The position numbers and the translations under genes are program-made. A stretch of DNA of 64,000 bases from Rhyacophila brunnea (Eukaryota; Arthropoda; Insecta; Trichoptera; Rhyacophilidae): contig JAGYXB010000800.1 of assembly GCA_022495005.1 (NCBI GenBank), forward strand, positions 1 through 64,000, given 5' to 3'. Shown piece by piece: positions 59,526 to 64,000 of the stretch. The first letter of the stretch is position 1, and every line of letters begins with the position of its first letter. The notes under the pieces were generated by a model. The model was not told the DNA's origin. It made no database searches and worked only from the letters and a program-made list of their open reading frames with translations.

Positions 59526-62363
59526 TCATACGTATTGGTTGAATTAAAAACGCATATTACATAAAAATATTTAAGCTAAATACCAAATTTGTAGATATGC
59601 TGCTGTGCGTTTTATATATTAAGTGCTATTATTATTATAAGGGGACATGAAAAAGGACACAAAATAAAAATATTGATTTGTTAGAAAGCATGAACTTATT
59701 TGGAATATTAAAAAAATAGATTGTCATTTTTAGCACTCAAAATCAGTATACGTTAATTTTAAGTAGTCAGTAGAAAATATGATTCATAACTTTGCACTCC
59801 GGCTTTAGGCTTTATATTCTAAAAATATATGTTTTACATATACCTACCTACTCGTATCTATCTATTTATTTATTATTATATAATATTATAGTAGTACAAA
59901 TGAATATCATTAATAATTGATCTAATTTTACGCGAGGTAATCAAGCGAAGAGGCATATTAGTCTAGTAAAGATTGCAAAAAAGTGCAAAGTTATAAAACG
60001 TTTATTCTAGTTATAGCTAAGTTCGATTCAATTATAGAGTATTTACATAGTTTTCTTTCTTAATGGCTATAGGTACATTAAGACATAATTATATAACTAT
60101 TATAATGTTTAATTATGTGGGAAACTGGTTTATTGTACATGTACACACACAACATTGTAAGTTGCTGAGTGATGTATTGAAATCGACTGCTACATATCTC
60201 ACATTTAAGTATATCGGTAAATAACTAAGTCAATTTGTTAATTTTTATTGCTTGTAGGAAAAAATCATGTAGTGGGTAGGTGCTTGCGTATATAGGCATG
60301 GTTAAGTACACAGAGTGACAGCATAATTTTCTAACTAACCACCGTCGCGCGATTTTTTATGCCGGAAGCATAGATAAGACAATGTAACACTGCAAAAAAA
60401 CATGATTGCCTTCAATTTCGCCAACATACCCTGCATAGCAACAAATTATCGAGGTGCATTCTTTATGCTGGTAACATTATGTACCGCTGCATTACTTAGC
60501 AATGGTGTTCACGTTGTGCGGAATATCCGGCTAACTCGTTGATTCTTTTTTCTAATTAGAATTGTAACTATTTTAATTGTAGATTGTTTTTTAGTCTTAT
60601 TTAAACTGGTATGTAGTATTGTTGTTTTTTGTTCCAGTGAAATAAGAACAACGTAATATGCATATGTACCTATAATGTAATTATTTTATTGTGTATTGAT
60701 AACTACATCTACAGCTACAGTAGTGGAAGCTTGTACGTTAAAGAAACGACCAATAAGAAGACTTAAAAAACATACCACCAAACCAACCCGCTCTGCACTA
60801 GGTTCGGTCTTAATCGAATGTATCACGGGTCCTACATTTGGGTGTGAAACTTCAGCAGTTTGTTACGTCTGAGAATGTCTCAAGAGCAATTACCCAAGAT
60901 TAAGGTCACCGCGCACTCAAATTTTCTTTGACATAGTTTAAATTGACTTTTTTAATAGAAGTAGACCCATCGAAGACAGGTTAAGGGGAAGAAACTAACA
61001 AAAATAACAATAAAATATAGAAAATAAACCTAATTCAACACCGAAAAACATTAGGTATATGTCAAAAGATATTATAACCGATGGGCCCAGTAAGATTGAC
61101 TTGAACATATATTCTCTTTCCGTACATATTTCAGGAAATTTCTAGAGGTTGTGATTTGCATACTGTATTTCTACGCCACATGGACGTTTGTCGAGTAACA
61201 AGTCCAACTGAGTTCCCTGGACGAAGCTTATACTTAGAAAGTTAGAGGTTAGCAGCAAATCCACCATGTCCAATCAAAAATGTGGTTAAATAGGTAATTA
61301 AGTTATATACCTACAGTTTTTGATGGATATTTATTTAGTGACTATTGAGATGTTACAATTGAGTCTTTTCTAACGAGTACTGCATTATCGATTGCTAGCG
61401 TTGGTTATATTTTATTTCGATAAATGTTACCATAAGTGGTTAAGAGTCAATCACGCCTAATCAACCAACACTTGTTAAAAACCTCTAAATTCTTTGAATA
61501 CATTCACTTTTGAGGTCTGTAATAATGTTACACCAGTAAACAGGTAAGGCAATTTATGTTATTATGACAGGTTAAAAACATATTTTTCAAAAAAAAATGT
61601 TTTTAGGTTTAACTAATCTGATGCCCACTCACAACGCCAATTACCGACATCTCTTATTGAAATAAATATTTATATTTTAACAAAATTGAACGACTACCTA
61701 CCATAAATAAAAATAATTATGATTATTTTTAATGCACTTATTAATAATTGTTTTATAATATTTTAAAACGTAATACGCTTAAAATTAGAGCAAAGTAAAA
61801 TTTTTTTTGAGACAATTAAATATGTACGAAATAACTATTTTGAATTTTGCCAAATGGGTGGCTTGCCATAGGGCCTCACTCCTGTGCGCACAGAGTAGAA
61901 AATCCGACTCTGGTGATACCTATATAATACAGGCAGATAATAATGAACACAGAAAATGTCAGTAGTGAATAATAAATAGCACGTGAATATTATGATGGTA
62001 ATTATTATTATTGGAAATATTATTATTGTTTGAAATATTTTTTGCTATCCGTTACCGGTCCCCCATTGTCTCGCACTTCATGCTGGTCTGGATCAGAGGA
62101 AAAACTCAGTGACTTATTAAGGGGCATGGTAATGACTTAAAAGCCAAATCGTGTTTTTAAATTGTTCGGAAAATAAATGATTACTGATACAGGCACTTGT
62201 TCACAATGCAACACCGTCGATGTGTGCATTATATACTTAATGAAATTAAAAGACAATAACATCTGTCGTAGTTATAATTCATTATATTATTACGTACTAA
62301 TTTCAGTACCTACACATCTCGTATGTTTATAGGATACCACTGCAACATTTTGTTTGATGAAGA
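59526..62363. other. Unassigned DNA with a possible regulatory tract at 60330-60540
   Basis: 60330-60540 is locally unique and less A+T rich (TTTTTTATGCCGGAAGCATA, GATAAGACAATG, GTGCATTCTTTATGCTGG) and could be a regulatory element. The rest is A+T rich with no feature. Confidence 0.25.
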
Positions 62364-62640
62364 ACAGGCGCCCACATACTGCGGGGGTTTCTGGTCCGGA
62401 CCCTCCCTAAACGAAAAATATACAAATCAATTGGGTAAACGGAATATACCTGCTTATTATTCTTCATCAGGCTCTCATGGCTGAGAATTGTGATAGATGA
62501 TTTGACTGACCAACAGCCTTCAGAATGGGTTGGCTACACTCCGCTCGGCATTCTATGATATGCAAGGCCTGTGGCATCTGGAAGACCGAAGACCCCACAC
62601 AACACTCTTGCACTACACTAAAATAAGTATAGAAAAAACC
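62364..62640 (+). mobile_element. TIR element A, partial copy
   Basis: Starts with AACAGGCGCCCACATACTGC, then GGTCCGGACCCTCCCTAAAC, GCTCTCATGGCTGAG and CCAACAGCCTTC, as in 15564-15800. It ends where element B begins, either a truncation or an insertion boundary. Confidence 0.6.
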
Positions 62641-63023
62641 GTAGGTCATGGCCCCCACAAGGGGAGCCAGACAAGGCTCTATCCAAGGGGCTCGGGGTCA
62701 AGGGAGCCCAGCGTGACGAGTCGAACAGATAAATGAGATAAACACACATCACAAATTTGCACTAATAGTAAAAAAGTCGCCTGCAGCGCTATTTTACTCT
62801 AAGAGTAGTGGTTGTGCGATGCAATTTTTGATTTTTGTATCGATACTCGACAACTGCATAATTTAAGTGGATGTATTCATAAACAAAATTTTACCTCGAA
62901 CACCATTTGGAAAAAGCTACTATAGAGGGTCACACTGCCTTTAACCTTAGTGATAGGTGGGAGGCCCATCAATGATCCTAGTCTGGGAGCCCGCTTCAGG
63001 ATGTGGGGCCATGATGTAGGTAC
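62641..63023 (+). mobile_element. TIR element B, copy 2
   Basis: Starts GTAGGTCATGGCCCCCACAA and ends GGGGCCATGATGTAGGTAC. Aligned over its whole length with 8951-9363, in the same orientation. Confidence 0.7.
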
Positions 63024-63123
63024 ACGACTTAAAAAATAACTTGTGTTTTATATAAGTACGTGAATTACTTTGCTTATTTCATTAAGGAACTAATTCGATT
63101 ACGCTCAATTAATCATTAAGAGC

Positions 63124-63483
63124 GTAGTTCAGTGAAACGGCAAATAATTTTTAACAGTAGGTGCGACGAAATTTCTCACTAGTCGCCAATCGGAGACTGA
63201 CAGTCGAGGTGTCCGCACGTCGATTTGTTTTGTCATAGCGTCAGATGAAAATATTCTTAAATCGTGTAAATATGACTAAAAAAACTTTACGTAAAATGAA
63301 AACATGTCAATGAATATACTATTATTATTAGTAATATAACAATAAACATAACATTAAATGGACGCATGTTGGATTTTTATGACAAATTATATTTCGTTCG
63401 GCACGCGTCATTTGCACAATCCGCGCATCGTCTAGCCACGATCTTTTTAGACCATGCCTCAACTGAAGTATAGCCTTAAATCT
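63124..63483 (-). repeat. Dispersed repeat G, copy 2
   Basis: Reverse-complement match to 12554-12925, including GACGCGTGCC, CATTTAATGTTATGTTTATT, TATTCATTGACATGTTTTC and ATTTCGTCGCACCTAC. The two copies are 50 kb apart in inverted orientation. Confidence 0.75.
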
Positions 63484-64000
63484 TCGGGTTAAATTTTTAC
63501 ATTTGGATTACATTATTAGTACCTAATGATTTCAATAGAAAATTTACGTATAAGTAATTATTGTTGTTCACAAAACGAAAACAAAAAATCTAAAACAGCT
63601 CGTAAATACAATATATTAAAATTTGATCCGAAAAGGGTGACCCAGTAGTTCAAATCTCAATTTGAATTAGTAACAACAAACCGTGAAATTTAAGCTGGTC
63701 ATAAATCAACGGCACCCTTGTTTTTTTGAACGACCCCATTTTGATCGTAAAAAGCGCGAGAGAGATTCTCAAATATTTAACGAGAGAGAAAAAATATTGC
63801 ACGAACCTATCCATCTACCTAATTTGCGTCGAATTTTAGTAGGATTTTCAAAGTCGACCACGAAAATCAACAAGGCGTTTATTCATTAGGATGCTATTTT
63901 AGGGGAATGTAAGTAGGTACTACTAGGAGTACTAGGAGCATATTGAAGAAAGAATAGGTAAGTACAAGTCGGTTTATAGGAAGCCAGGCGGGAACCGCTC
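63484..64000. other. Unassigned AT-rich DNA at window end
   Basis: A 68-codon ORF at 63683-63889 (basic, with RKKRERDSQIFNEREK) has no supporting context. Confidence 0.35.

Overview
This is eukaryotic nuclear DNA from an insect. It is strongly A+T rich, full of ATAATATTAT and GTAGGTACCTAC stretches, nearly free of long ORFs, and packed with degraded transposable elements. A (TTAGG)n-like core, the arthropod telomere motif, sits inside one foldback element. The flavour of the Helitron, hAT-MITE and palindromic MITE sequences makes an aphid-like hemipteran my best guess, with a lepidopteran as the alternative. This is inference, because no marker gene is present. There is no sign of a bacterial operon, CRISPR array or phage.

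Only one exon is convincing: a 3'-terminal coding exon at 29802-30123 (+), with a splice acceptor, an intact reading frame, a proline-rich C terminus, a stop and a polyadenylation signal at 30267. Its upstream exons are not visible, so some or all of 1-29801 may be its last intron. Several short G+C-rich tracts lie there (about 2500, 11810, 14680, 16800, 20110 and 28905), each with homeodomain-, forkhead- or E-box-like words. They look like candidate enhancers. A weaker possible exon is at 55301-55429 (+).

The rest is a mosaic of mobile elements. Present are a Leu/Ser-tRNA-derived SINE (8 copies), a second tRNA-derived SINE at 44285, and two LINE reverse-transcriptase tails (27096, 36190). 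There is an internally deleted mariner (41569-42135), a 1.84 kb Helitron relic (47256-49094), and hAT-type MITEs with 8-bp target duplications (30874, 38822, 23468 and probably 23733). Further elements are a TA-flanked MITE (19104), GC-rich foldbacks (17637, 17811, 26771), a foldback with a telomere-like core (1 and 12350), and several unnamed dispersed families.

Nested insertions give a relative history. At 46248-49193 a Helitron lies inside a TTAA-flanked palindrome, which lies inside an older dispersed repeat. At 41449-42260 a mariner splits a TIR element. At 27316-27559 a SINE splits a LINE tail. The least familiar object is a short retroposon-like unit with a hairpin 5' half, an A-rich tail and perfect 11-12 bp target-site duplications, present twice in opposite orientation (11329-11526 and 16239-16394).
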